From: Ruegeria_C sp041537905
GTDB taxonomy: Bacteria > Pseudomonadota > Alphaproteobacteria > Rhodobacterales > Rhodobacteraceae
NCBI RefSeq assembly: GCF_041537905.1
Contig: NZ_JBGRUO010000004.1
Coordinates: forward strand, 248,001 to 312,000
Length of the DNA: 64,000 bases
Direction of reading: 5' to 3'
This document shows, piece by piece, positions 26,465 to 35,186 of this stretch (its first letter is position 1; each line of letters starts with the position of its first letter). The translations under genes and the position numbers were made by a program. A model generated the notes under the pieces. That model did not search any database. It worked only from the letters and a program-made list of their open reading frames with translations, and was not told the origin of the DNA.

Positions 26465-26884
26465 ATGCGTCACGCACGTGGTTACCGCCGCCTGAACCGG
26501 ACACATGAGCACCGCAAAGCGCTCTTCTCCAACATGGCTGGCTCGCTCATCGAACATGAACAGATAAAGACAACGCTGCCCAAGGCCAAGGAACTGCGCC
26601 CGATCATCGAAAAGATGATCACGCTTGCCAAGCGCGGCGACCTGCACGCGCGTCGCCAGGCCGCATCCAAGCTGAAAGAAGACAAGGACGTCGCCAAGCT
26701 GCTTGACGTTCTGGGTCCGCGCTACAAAGACCGTCAGGGCGGCTATGTCCGCATCCTGAAAGCCGGTTTCCGCTATGGCGACATGGCCCCGATGGCGATC
26801 ATCGAATTCGTTGACCGCGATCAGGACGCCAAAGGCGCGGCCGACAAGGCGCGCGTTGCCGCCGAAGAGGCTGCCGAAGAATAA
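26465..26884 (+). CDS. rplQ: Ribosomal protein L17
   Basis: A 139-residue bL17. It begins MRHARGYRRLNRTHEHRKAL and contains GGYVRILKAGFRYGDMAPMA; an acidic Ala/Glu-rich tail follows, as in other alphaproteobacteria. AAGGAA precedes it. It is the last gene of the ribosomal block, closed by the terminator downstream. Confidence 0.97.
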   Translation: MRHARGYRRLNRTHEHRKALFSNMAGSLIEHEQIKTTLPKAKELRPIIEKMITLAKRGDLHARRQAASKLKEDKDVAKLLDVLGPRYKDRQGGYVRILKAGFRYGDMAPMAIIEFVDRDQDAKGAADKARVAAEEAAEE

Positions 26885-26909
26885 ATCACCCCAAATGGAG
26901 TGAGTTCGG

Positions 26910-26937
26910 AACCCCGTGCCCTTGGCGCGGGGTTTTT
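26910..26937 (+). terminator. Intrinsic terminator after rplQ
   Basis: An 11-bp stem, with AACCCCG (26910-26916) pairing with CGGGGTT (26928-26934) and further inner pairs, has a 3-base loop and runs into TTTTT (26933-26937). It ends the rpsM-rplQ transcript. Confidence 0.85.
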
Positions 26938-27030
26938 CGTTGTGCAGGGTCCGCAGCGCCTGCCGGGCGGCTTGCATTCCGACCACCCCCGTCGCATATC
27001 GCTGGAACGATGCACGATACGAGGTCAGGA

Positions 27031-28413
27031 ATGCTACGCGCGCTGCTTACCGTTTTCTTGCTGGTCCCGGCCTCGCTGACGGTTGCCGAGACACGCGTTC
27101 CGGTGACGCAGGCCGAGATTTCGCTGGGCTTTGCCCCGGTGGTCAAACAGGCCGCCCCGGCTGTGGTCAACATCTATGCCAAGATCATCCGGCAGGGCCG
27201 CGCCAGCCCGCTGTTTTCCGATCCCTTCTTTCGTGACTTCTTTCAGGGCCGCGCCGCGCCGCGCAAGCGGGTCGAAAACTCGCTGGGCTCGGGCGTGATC
27301 CTGACCGGAGACGGATATGTGGTCTCGAATTATCACGTGGTTGGCATGGCGACCGAAATCCGGGTCGTCACCACTGACCGGCGCGAATTCGAGGCTGAGG
27401 TGGTTCTGGGCGACCGCGAAAGCGACATCGCCATCCTGAAACTGTCAAAGGCACAGGGGCTGCCCAGTCTCTCCTTGCGCGATTCCGATCAGGTCGAGGT
27501 CGGCGAACTGGCGCTGGCAATCGGCAACCCGTTTGGTGTGGGTCAGACCGTGAGCAGCGGTATCGTCTCGGGGCTGGCGCGTTCGGGCACGGCGACCGGC
27601 AATGCGCGGGGGTATTTCCTGCAGACCGACGCGCCGATCAATCCGGGCAATTCGGGCGGCGCGCTGGTGGACGTGAATGGCGATCTGATCGGCATCAACA
27701 CCTCGATTCTGACCCGCTCTGGCGGCTCGAACGGCATCGGCTTTGCCATACCGGCCAATCTGGTGGCGGAATTCCTGCGCCAGGCGCAAGACGGCGCGAC
27801 CGCGTTTCAGCAACCCTGGGCCGGGATGACCGGGCAACAGATGACCGCCGATATTGCCGAGTCGCTCGGGCTGCATCTGCCAACCGGGTTTGTCGTCTCG
27901 AATCTGCACGCGCTGAGCCCATTTGCAAAGGCGGGGTTCAAGCCCGGTGATGTCATCACCCACATGGATGGGCAGGAGGTCAACTCGCCGCCCGAGATGA
28001 AATTTCGCATGGCGGTGGCCGGGATCGGTGGTACCGCAAGGGTTACACGCTATCGCGCTGGGGTCTCGGAACAGGTCGATGTGGCGATGCATCCGGCCCC
28101 GGATGAGCCACCTGCGCAGGAAACCACACTGGACGAGCACACCGTGCTGCCCGGTCTAACCGTGGCGCGGGTCAATCCGGCGGTGATTGCGCGCATGGCG
28201 CTTTCGGTCTCGACCGAGGGGGTGGTGGTGCTTGACCCGGGGCAATATGGCAACCGCGCAGGCCTCCGGCGCGGCGACGTTATGGTCAGGATCAATGACC
28301 GCGATATCCGGCAGCCCTCAGATGTGGCACAGGCGCTGACCGATCCGGGCCGTTGGGTGCAGATGACGCTTGACCGACAAGGCCGCGCGGTGTCGCTGCG
28401 GTTCCGGCTTTAG
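27031..28413 (+). CDS. DegP/DegQ-like periplasmic serine protease
   Basis: A 460-residue trypsin-like protease with two C-terminal PDZ domains. A signal peptide occupies about residues 1-19 (LLTVFLLVPASLTVAE). The triad is His102 (SNYHVVG), Asp132 (ESDIAIL) and Ser208 (NPGNSGGAL). It degrades or refolds damaged envelope proteins. ATG 27031 is chosen because the signal peptide begins there; an earlier start at 27010 adds 7 residues. The rarA start follows 3 bases after its stop. Confidence 0.92.
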   Translation: MLRALLTVFLLVPASLTVAETRVPVTQAEISLGFAPVVKQAAPAVVNIYAKIIRQGRASPLFSDPFFRDFFQGRAAPRKRVENSLGSGVILTGDGYVVSNYHVVGMATEIRVVTTDRREFEAEVVLGDRESDIAILKLSKAQGLPSLSLRDSDQVEVGELALAIGNPFGVGQTVSSGIVSGLARSGTATGNARGYFLQTDAPINPGNSGGALVDVNGDLIGINTSILTRSGGSNGIGFAIPANLVAEFLRQAQDGATAFQQPWAGMTGQQMTADIAESLGLHLPTGFVVSNLHALSPFAKAGFKPGDVITHMDGQEVNSPPEMKFRMAVAGIGGTARVTRYRAGVSEQVDVAMHPAPDEPPAQETTLDEHTVLPGLTVARVNPAVIARMALSVSTEGVVVLDPGQYGNRAGLRRGDVMVRINDRDIRQPSDVAQALTDPGRWVQMTLDRQGRAVSLRFRL

Positions 28414-28416
28414 CGC

Positions 28417-29730
28417 ATGGCTGACCTGTTCGATACCGGTGCTGCCGCACCCGATCATGCACCGCCCCGGCCTCTGGCCGACCGGCTTCGGCCGCAGACG
28501 CTGAGCGAGGTGGTGGGGCAGGACCAGGTATTGGGTCCAGAGGCACCGCTGGGTGTGATGCTGGCCTCGGGCGCGCTGTCCAGCCTGATCCTCTGGGGGC
28601 CGCCCGGTGTGGGCAAAACCACCATCGCAAGGCTGCTGGCGCAGGAGACCGATCTGCATTTCGTGCAGATCAGCGCCATTTTCACCGGCGTGCCGGACCT
28701 GAAGAAAGTGTTCGAAGCCGCCAAGCTGCGGCGGCAGAACGGCAAGGGCACGCTGTTATTCGTCGACGAGATCCATCGTTTCAACAAGGCGCAGCAGGAC
28801 GGGTTCCTGTCGCATATGGAGGACGGCACGATCCTATTGGTGGGCGCGACCACCGAAAACCCGTCCTTTGAGCTGAACGCGGCGCTGCTCAGCCGGGCGC
28901 AGGTGCTGGTGCTGGAACGGCTCGACGGCGCACAGCTTGAGCGGCTGATCGAACGGGCCGAACAGGATCTGGGTACCACGTTGCCTCTGGCCACAGAGGC
29001 GCGGCGCGCCCTGCTGGAAATGGCCGATGGTGATGGGCGCGCGCTGCTCAATCTGGTGGAACAGATCGCGGCCTGGCGTGTCGACGCGCCGCTCGACCCG
29101 GATGCGCTGTCGGCGCGTCTGATGCGGCGGGCGGCGAAATACGACAAGTCCGGGGATGAGCATTACAACCTGATCTCGGCGCTGCACAAATCGGTACGCG
29201 GGTCTGATCCCGATGCTGCTCTCTATTGGTTGGCGCGTATGCTGACAGGGGGCGAAGACCCGCGCTATCTGGCGCGCCGGATCACCCGCATGGCCGTCGA
29301 AGATATCGGTTTGGCTGACCCGCAGGCGCAGTCGATCTGCCTGCACGCCTGGGAGGTCTATGAACGGCTGGGCAGCCCCGAGGGCGAGCTGGCGTTGGCG
29401 CAGGCGGTGGTCTATCTGGCGCTCGCGCCGAAATCGAACGGGGCTTATGTGGGGTACAAGGCGGCGATGCGGCTGGCCAAGAAGACCGGCAGCGAACCGC
29501 CACCCAAGCACATTCTGAATGCGCCGACCTCGCTGATGAAGGATCAGGGATACGGCGCGGGCTATGACTATGACCATGACGCCGAAGACGGGTTTTCCGG
29601 GCAGAATTACTTTCCCGACGGGGTTGAGCGGCCGGAACTCTATCAGCCGGTCGAACGTGGCTTTGAGCGCGAGTTGAAAAAGCGGCTGGATTACTTCGCG
29701 AACCTGCGCGCGAAGCGCCGCGAAACTTGA
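28417..29730 (+). CDS. rarA: Replication-associated recombination protein A
   Basis: A 437-residue AAA+ ATPase of the RarA/MgsA/WRNIP1 family. Walker A is GPPGVGKTT, Walker B is FVDEIHRFNKAQQD, and sensor 1 GATTENPSFELN. The C-terminal MgsA region includes HYNLISALHKSVRGSDPDA and the AALYWLARM segment. It acts at stalled replication forks. It is coupled tightly to the DegP-like gene and is followed 31 bases later by crcB. Confidence 0.95.
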   Translation: MADLFDTGAAAPDHAPPRPLADRLRPQTLSEVVGQDQVLGPEAPLGVMLASGALSSLILWGPPGVGKTTIARLLAQETDLHFVQISAIFTGVPDLKKVFEAAKLRRQNGKGTLLFVDEIHRFNKAQQDGFLSHMEDGTILLVGATTENPSFELNAALLSRAQVLVLERLDGAQLERLIERAEQDLGTTLPLATEARRALLEMADGDGRALLNLVEQIAAWRVDAPLDPDALSARLMRRAAKYDKSGDEHYNLISALHKSVRGSDPDAALYWLARMLTGGEDPRYLARRITRMAVEDIGLADPQAQSICLHAWEVYERLGSPEGELALAQAVVYLALAPKSNGAYVGYKAAMRLAKKTGSEPPPKHILNAPTSLMKDQGYGAGYDYDHDAEDGFSGQNYFPDGVERPELYQPVERGFERELKKRLDYFANLRAKRRET

Positions 29731-29761
29731 CATCCTCGCCCGTGCGCGCGACAGACCGCGC

Positions 29762-30142
29762 ATGTTATCTTCGCTTGTTCATGTGGCCCTCGGTGGCGCA
29801 ATCGGGGCTTCGCTGCGGTTCCTGACCGGCGTGGGCCTGTTTCGTGCCTTCGGCCCGCAGGAATTCCCTGTGGCGATCCTGCTGGTTAATGTCATCGGCT
29901 CGTTTGTGATGGGGTTTTTCGTGGTGACCGCAGCGCAGCGCGGGCTGACGCATCTGAACCCGTTCATCATGACCGGGATCATGGGCGGCTTCACCACCTT
30001 CTCCGCGTTTTCGCTGGAAGCGGTCTCACTTTATGAGCGGGGCGCGTTTGGTCACGCGGCGCTCTATGTGGCGCTGTCTGTTGGATTGTCGATCGGGGCG
30101 CTGATGCTTGGCCTCTACCTGGCACGAGGGATGTGGACATGA
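29762..30142 (+). CDS. crcB: Fluoride channel CrcB/Fluc
   Basis: A 126-residue, four-span dual-topology fluoride exporter. Motifs seen: GGAIGASLRFL, LVNVIGSFVMGF and GIMGGFTTFSAFSLEA (the Phe-box and polar track). The gene ends with ATGA shared with the pseudouridine synthase. I see no fluoride riboswitch in the short upstream gap; expression is probably from the operon promoter. Confidence 0.95.
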   Translation: MLSSLVHVALGGAIGASLRFLTGVGLFRAFGPQEFPVAILLVNVIGSFVMGFFVVTAAQRGLTHLNPFIMTGIMGGFTTFSAFSLEAVSLYERGAFGHAALYVALSVGLSIGALMLGLYLARGMWT

Positions 30143-31182
30143 GCGGCGTTCAACTGATCACCGTGGGCGAAGACGAAGGCGACCAGCGGCTGGACCGCTG
30201 GCTGCGCCGGTTGTTTCCGCATGTCAGCCAGGGCCGCATCGAAAAGATGTGCCGCAAGGGCGAATTGCGGGTTGAGGGCGGCCGCGTCAAGGCCTCGACC
30301 CGGCTGGAGGTCGGCCAGAGCGTGCGGGTGCCGCCGCTGCCGGATGCCGATCACAAGCCCGCCGAAGTCAAACCGCGTATTTCTGACGCCGATGCCAAGA
30401 TGATCCAGTCCTGCGTGATCTATCGTGACGATCACATCATGGCGCTGAACAAGCCGCCGGGCCTGCCGGTGCAGGGCGGCAGCGGCCAGACCCGGCATGT
30501 GGACGGGTTGGGCGAGGCGCTGAGGTTCGGCTATGATGAAAACCCGCGCCTTGTACACCGGCTTGACAAGGATACCTCGGGCGTTCTGTTGTTGGCGCGG
30601 ACCCGTGAGGCCGCGAAATCCCTGACTGCCGCCTTCCGCCACCGCAACACGCGCAAGATTTACTGGGGTCTGGTCGCAGGCGTTCCGACCCCCTATCTGG
30701 GCGAAATCAAGGCCGGACTGGTCAAGGCGGGCGGGCATGGCCCCAAGGGAGAGGGCGAAAAGATGATCATCGTCCACCCCAGCGAGATCGCCGACACACC
30801 GGGCGCCAAGCGCGCGCATACGCTTTATGCTACCCTCTACCGCGTTGCAGGTCGTGCCGCCTGGGTTGCGATGGAGCCGCTCACCGGACGCACCCATCAG
30901 CTGCGCGCGCATATGTCCGGGATGGGGCATCCGATCATCGGGGACGGCAAATATGGCGGTTCAGGTCAGGAGAATCTGGGCGATGGCTGGGGCGCGCAAT
31001 TGGGCGGCATCATCAGCAAGAAGCTGCACCTGCATGCGCGCCGACTCGCGTTCGAACATCCGGTGACACGCAAGCCGGTCTCGATCACCGCGCCGTTGCC
31101 CGAACATATGAAAGACAGCTGGGACACGCTGGGCTGGACCGAGGATCTGGCCGCGGATGACCCGTTTGAGGCGCTGCAATGA
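30139..31182 (+). CDS. RluC/RluD-family pseudouridine synthase
   Basis: A 347-residue enzyme. The N-terminal S4 RNA-binding domain contains RLDRWLRRLFPHVSQGRIEK; the catalytic domain contains VHRLDKDTSGVLLLARTREA with the active-site Asp, and PLTGRTHQLRAHMSGMGHPI. It isomerises uridine to pseudouridine in 23S rRNA; RluC (three sites in helix region 955-2580) is likelier than RluD from the domain layout. The ATG at 30139 overlaps the crcB stop by 4 bases. Confidence 0.9.
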   Translation: MSGVQLITVGEDEGDQRLDRWLRRLFPHVSQGRIEKMCRKGELRVEGGRVKASTRLEVGQSVRVPPLPDADHKPAEVKPRISDADAKMIQSCVIYRDDHIMALNKPPGLPVQGGSGQTRHVDGLGEALRFGYDENPRLVHRLDKDTSGVLLLARTREAAKSLTAAFRHRNTRKIYWGLVAGVPTPYLGEIKAGLVKAGGHGPKGEGEKMIIVHPSEIADTPGAKRAHTLYATLYRVAGRAAWVAMEPLTGRTHQLRAHMSGMGHPIIGDGKYGGSGQENLGDGWGAQLGGIISKKLHLHARRLAFEHPVTRKPVSITAPLPEHMKDSWDTLGWTEDLAADDPFEALQ

Positions 31183-31862
31183 GCGCGCCGCTGCGCCTGA
31201 TCCTGTTCGATGTGGATGGCACGCTGGTTGACAGTCAGGCTACTATCGTTGGCGCGATGCGCTCGGCCTTCAGCGCCGCCGGGTTGGAAACGCCCACGCG
31301 CCCGGCCTTGTTGTCCGGTGTCGGCCTGTCGCTGCCGGTGCTGATGAAGGCGTTGGCACCCGACGCGGATGAGAACACGCAGCACCGGCTCGTCAGCGGG
31401 TATAAAGAGGCCTATCACGATCTGCGCCTCACGCAGGGCGCGGCGCATTCTCCGCTCTATCCCGGCGCACGGGGTCTGCTGGAGCAGTTGAACGAGACGC
31501 CCGATGTTCTGCTTGGGGTCGCCACCGGTAAATCCAAGCGCGGCCTGGACGCGTTGATCGAGGCGCATGGGCTGGAGCGGATCTTCGTGACCCGGCAGGT
31601 GGCGGATCACCATCCATCAAAACCGCACCCGTCGATGATCGACACTGCGCGGGCCGAGATCGGCGTGTCGCGGGGTGATACGGTCATGATCGGTGATACC
31701 AGTTTTGACATGCAAATGGCCGAAGCCGCAGGCGTGGCCGGTATCGGGGTTACCTGGGGATATCATCACCGCGATGCGCTGGGATCGGCGCAGCACATGG
31801 TTGGAGATTTCGCTCAATTAGCGGGCGTGTTGAACAAATTCTGGACGGTGGATCATGAGTGA
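31179..31862 (+). CDS. HAD-superfamily hydrolase, phosphoglycolate-phosphatase-like
   Basis: A 227-residue HAD protein. Motif I is LFDVDGTLVDSQ, motif II lies around GVATGKSKRG, motif III includes the K in HHPSKPHP, and motif IV is MIGDTSFDMQMA. A helical cap follows motif I. The substrate is probably a small phosphomonoester. It overlaps the pseudouridine synthase by 4 bases and ATP12 by 8 bases. Confidence 0.9.
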   Translation: MSAPLRLILFDVDGTLVDSQATIVGAMRSAFSAAGLETPTRPALLSGVGLSLPVLMKALAPDADENTQHRLVSGYKEAYHDLRLTQGAAHSPLYPGARGLLEQLNETPDVLLGVATGKSKRGLDALIEAHGLERIFVTRQVADHHPSKPHPSMIDTARAEIGVSRGDTVMIGDTSFDMQMAEAAGVAGIGVTWGYHHRDALGSAQHMVGDFAQLAGVLNKFWTVDHE

Positions 31863-32562
31863 GTGGGCAGCCAAGCGGTTCTGGACGGGCAGCGCTGTGG
31901 TCGCGATGCAGGACGGTTTTCGTGTCGAGTTGGACGGGCGGGGCGTCAAAACACCGGCAAAGGCCCAGCTGATTCTGCCCACGCGCGCCATGGCCGACGC
32001 GGTGGCGCTGGAATGGGACGCGCAGGAAGGCCGTATCGATCCGATGTCGATGCCGGTCACACGGTCGGCCAATGCGGCTATCGACAAGGTGCGCATTCAA
32101 CATGCCGAGGTCGCGGATATGCTGGCGGCTTATGGCGATACCGATCTTGTCTGCTATCGCGCGGCGCATCCCCAGGGGCTTGCCGACAGGCAAGCGCAAG
32201 CCTGGGACCCGGTGCTGGATTGGGCCGCTGACGCGCTCGCTGCCCGCCTGACCGCGCTGCAAGGCGTTGTTCACAGCCCGCAACCCGCCCAGGCGCTGGC
32301 CTCGCTGTCAGACCGCGTTCACGCGCTGGATGCGTTCCAACTGGCGGCGTTTCATGACCTTGTGAGCATTTCCGGCTCCTTGCTTCTGGGCTTTGCGGCG
32401 GCCATGGACTGGCGCGAAGCCGAAGAAATCTGGCACCTGTCGCGGATTGATGAGCGCTGGCAGGAAGAGCAGTGGGGCAGCGATGACGAGGCCACCGCAC
32501 ACGCAGAGATAAAGCGCAACGCGTTTTTGCACGCGAAACGCTTCTTCGACCTTTCAGCCTGA
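31855..32562 (+). CDS. ATP12-family F1-ATPase assembly chaperone
   Basis: A 235-residue homologue of mitochondrial ATP12, which binds the free F1 alpha subunit before assembly. It begins with KRFWTGSAVVAMQDGFRVEL and LDGRGVKTPAKAQL, and contains the family segment ALEWDAQEGRIDPMSMPVTR. Such genes are typical of Alphaproteobacteria. It is the last gene of the coupled group. Confidence 0.9.
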   Translation: MSEWAAKRFWTGSAVVAMQDGFRVELDGRGVKTPAKAQLILPTRAMADAVALEWDAQEGRIDPMSMPVTRSANAAIDKVRIQHAEVADMLAAYGDTDLVCYRAAHPQGLADRQAQAWDPVLDWAADALAARLTALQGVVHSPQPAQALASLSDRVHALDAFQLAAFHDLVSISGSLLLGFAAAMDWREAEEIWHLSRIDERWQEEQWGSDDEATAHAEIKRNAFLHAKRFFDLSA

Positions 32563-32769
32563 GATTACATGGCCGATCCGGTCGCCTGACCCAGGGGCAA
32601 TCTGAGCCTGTGCGTATTTATTTCGGTGATCGAACCCTTGACGTTTATTGATGAATGCGCCCAAACTTGGCCCCACTGAAGGGGAGATCCCTTTTTCGGT
32701 ATACGCTCCGGCTCAACTCAGGCCGGCGAGCCGTCCCGCAAGGGGGCGGAAAATCAGGAAGAGGTAAAA

Positions 32770-33786
32770 ATGAAAAAAACCATATTTGTGGGCGCGGCCA
32801 CTGTCGTCACTCTTGCAGCAGGTGCTGCAATGGCGGGGACTGCGGACGACGTCAAGGCGCGCGGAAAGCTGAACTGCGGTGTGACCACCGGGCTGGCTGG
32901 CTTTGCAGCGCCAGATGCCAATGGGGAATGGAAAGGTTTCGACGTGTCGATGTGCCGTGCGGTGGCAGCGGCGGTTCTGGGTGATCCCAATGCCGTCGAA
33001 TTTGTGCCGACCACGGGCAAGACACGTTTCACCGCTCTGGCCTCGGGTGAAATCGACCTGCTGGCGCGTAACACCACCTGGACGTTCAGCCGCGATGTCG
33101 ACCTGAAGTTCGAATTCATCGGGGTGAACTACTACGATGGTCAGGGCTTCATGGTTCCCAAGGAACTCGGCGTGTCCTCGGCCAAGGAACTGGACGGCGC
33201 GACCGTGTGCATCCAGACCGGTACGACCACGGAGCTGAACCTGGCGGATTTCTTCCGCACCAACAACATCAGCTACGAGCCGGTCCCGATCGAAACCAAC
33301 GCCGAAGCGCAGCAGCAGTATCTGGCCGGTGCCTGTGACGTCTACACCACCGACGCGTCCGGTCTTGCTGCGACACGGGCATCCTTCGAAGATCCTTCGG
33401 CCCATATCCTGCTGCCCGAGATCATCTCGAAAGAGCCGCTCGGTCCGCTGGTGCGCCATGGCGACCACGAATGGGGCGACGTTGCCCGCTGGACGCTGAA
33501 CGCGCTGATCTCGGCGGAAGAGCTGGGCGTGACCTCGGCGAATATCAACGACATCGCCTCCAGCACCGAAAACCCGGAAATCAAGCGTCTGCTGGGCACC
33601 GAAGGTACCTTGGGCGAGATGCTGGGTCTGGATGCCGAATGGGCACAGCGTGCGATCGCTGCCGGCGGCAACTATGGTGAAATCTTTGCGAAGAACATCG
33701 GCGAAGACACCCCGATCGGCCTGGCGCGCGGCCTGAACGCGCAATGGACCGATGGCGGCCTGCTCTACTCGCCGCCGTTCCGCTAA
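32770..33786 (+). CDS. aapJ: General L-amino acid ABC transporter, binding protein
   Basis: A 338-residue polar amino acid binding protein of the AapJ/BztA family. A signal peptide occupies residues 1-22 (ending AAMAG). Diagnostic segments include LNCGVTTGLAGFAAPDANGE, RNTTWTFSRDVDL and CDVYTTDASGLAATRASF. A 207-base gap upstream probably holds the promoter (TTGACG at 32638 is a possible -35). It is followed by a terminator-like hairpin before the permease genes. Confidence 0.93.
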   Translation: MKKTIFVGAATVVTLAAGAAMAGTADDVKARGKLNCGVTTGLAGFAAPDANGEWKGFDVSMCRAVAAAVLGDPNAVEFVPTTGKTRFTALASGEIDLLARNTTWTFSRDVDLKFEFIGVNYYDGQGFMVPKELGVSSAKELDGATVCIQTGTTTELNLADFFRTNNISYEPVPIETNAEAQQQYLAGACDVYTTDASGLAATRASFEDPSAHILLPEIISKEPLGPLVRHGDHEWGDVARWTLNALISAEELGVTSANINDIASSTENPEIKRLLGTEGTLGEMLGLDAEWAQRAIAAGGNYGEIFAKNIGEDTPIGLARGLNAQWTDGGLLYSPPFR

Positions 33787-33795
33787 GAAGCCGCA

Positions 33796-33827
33796 AAAAA
33801 GGGCGCAGGACATCCTGCGCCCTTTTT
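33796..33827. terminator. Intercistronic terminator/attenuator between aapJ and aapQ
   Basis: A near-perfect palindrome: AAAAAGGGCGCAGGA (33796-33810) and TCCTGCGCCCTTTTT (33813-33827) with a 2-base centre. The T tract follows the stem on both strands. Partial readthrough would make binding protein in excess over permease, a common arrangement in ABC operons. Confidence 0.85.
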
Positions 33828-33916
33828 CATTTTCACAAAAAACAAACCCGGTATTTGCGAGCGGGGGCAAACCCCGCCGATTTCAGCACCGGATTGTTAC
33901 GGGGAAACCATAGGTC

Positions 33917-35185
33917 ATGACGACACTCACTGACCCGCCGAAGGAGCATTTCCGGCTGTCCATGCTCCTTTATGATACGCGTTATCGGTCAGCCACGATC
34001 CAGGTCGTTGCGTTAATGGGCTTCATGCTGCTGGCGGCATGGCTGCTCAGCAACACGATCCAGAACCTCGAAGCGCTGGGCAAACCGGTCGAGTTCGGGT
34101 TCTTCAGCGAACCGGCAAGCTACGACATCAACCAACGGCTGCTGGAATATGATTCCCGCGACAGCCACCTGCGCGCTGCCTTCATCGGATTGCTCAATAC
34201 GCTGGTTGTGGCTGTTCTGGGCTGTATTACAGCCACCATCGTGGGTGTTCTGGTTGGCGTGTTGCGCCTGTCATCGAACTGGCTGATCGCCAAGATCATG
34301 ACCGTCTATGTCGAGATGTTCCGCAACGTGCCTGTCCTTCTTTGGATCGTGTTTGCGATGGCCATCCTGATCGAAAGCCTTCCGGCACCAAGGGCGTTCC
34401 GGGGCGACAACCCAACTGCGACGATGGACTTGTTCAATACGATCGCTGTCACCAATCGCGGTGTCTACATCCCCGAGGCGCTGTTCTCGCGCTCTCTGGG
34501 GGATATCCATTTCTTTGGCGAAAGCGCGATGCGCTTTGATGTGTCGCTTGATCTGATCGCGATCATTGTGGTTCTGGCAGGTAGCATCTTTGCCATGCGC
34601 AAGGTCACTGCCTGGGCAAACCAGACCCAGGAGCAGACCGGTGATCGGCCGAAGATCTGGCACATCCTACTGGGCCTTCTCTTTGTGCCGATGCTGATCC
34701 TGCTGATCGCGTTGGGCTTCCATCTTGGGTACCCCGAACTCAAAGGGTTCAACTTCACCGGTGGCACCCATCTGCGGAATTCACTGATCGCGCTCTGGCT
34801 GGCCCTGTCGCTTTATACGGCGGCCTTCATTGCCGAGATCGTACGCGGTGGCATCCTTGCTATCAGCCATGGCCAGACCGAGGCCGCAGCGGCGCTGGGG
34901 CTGCGTCAGGGACGGATCATGCGGTTGGTGATCCTGCCACAGGCGCTGCGGGTGATTATCCCGCCGATGATCTCGAACTATCTGAACCTGACTAAGAACT
35001 CATCCCTGGCCATTGCGGTCGGTTACATGGACATCACCGGCACGCTAGGCGGGATTACCATGAACCAGACCGGGCGCGAGCTGGAATGCGTTCTGCTGCT
35101 GATGCTGGTTTATCTTTGCATTTCGCTGAGCATTTCGGCGGTGATGAACTGGTACAACGAACGTGTCAAACTGGTGGAGCGGTGA
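33917..35185 (+). CDS. aapQ: General L-amino acid ABC transporter permease AapQ/BztB
   Basis: A 422-residue permease. It is much longer than ordinary polar amino acid permeases, as in the Aap/Bzt family, because of an extended region between spans. The EAA loop reads HGQTEAAAALGLRQGRIMRL, and VLPQALR-like ILPQALRVIIPPMISNYLNL follows. It pairs with AapM in the inner membrane. Confidence 0.93.
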   Translation: MTTLTDPPKEHFRLSMLLYDTRYRSATIQVVALMGFMLLAAWLLSNTIQNLEALGKPVEFGFFSEPASYDINQRLLEYDSRDSHLRAAFIGLLNTLVVAVLGCITATIVGVLVGVLRLSSNWLIAKIMTVYVEMFRNVPVLLWIVFAMAILIESLPAPRAFRGDNPTATMDLFNTIAVTNRGVYIPEALFSRSLGDIHFFGESAMRFDVSLDLIAIIVVLAGSIFAMRKVTAWANQTQEQTGDRPKIWHILLGLLFVPMLILLIALGFHLGYPELKGFNFTGGTHLRNSLIALWLALSLYTAAFIAEIVRGGILAISHGQTEAAAALGLRQGRIMRLVILPQALRVIIPPMISNYLNLTKNSSLAIAVGYMDITGTLGGITMNQTGRELECVLLLMLVYLCISLSISAVMNWYNERVKLVER

Positions 35186-35186
35186 T

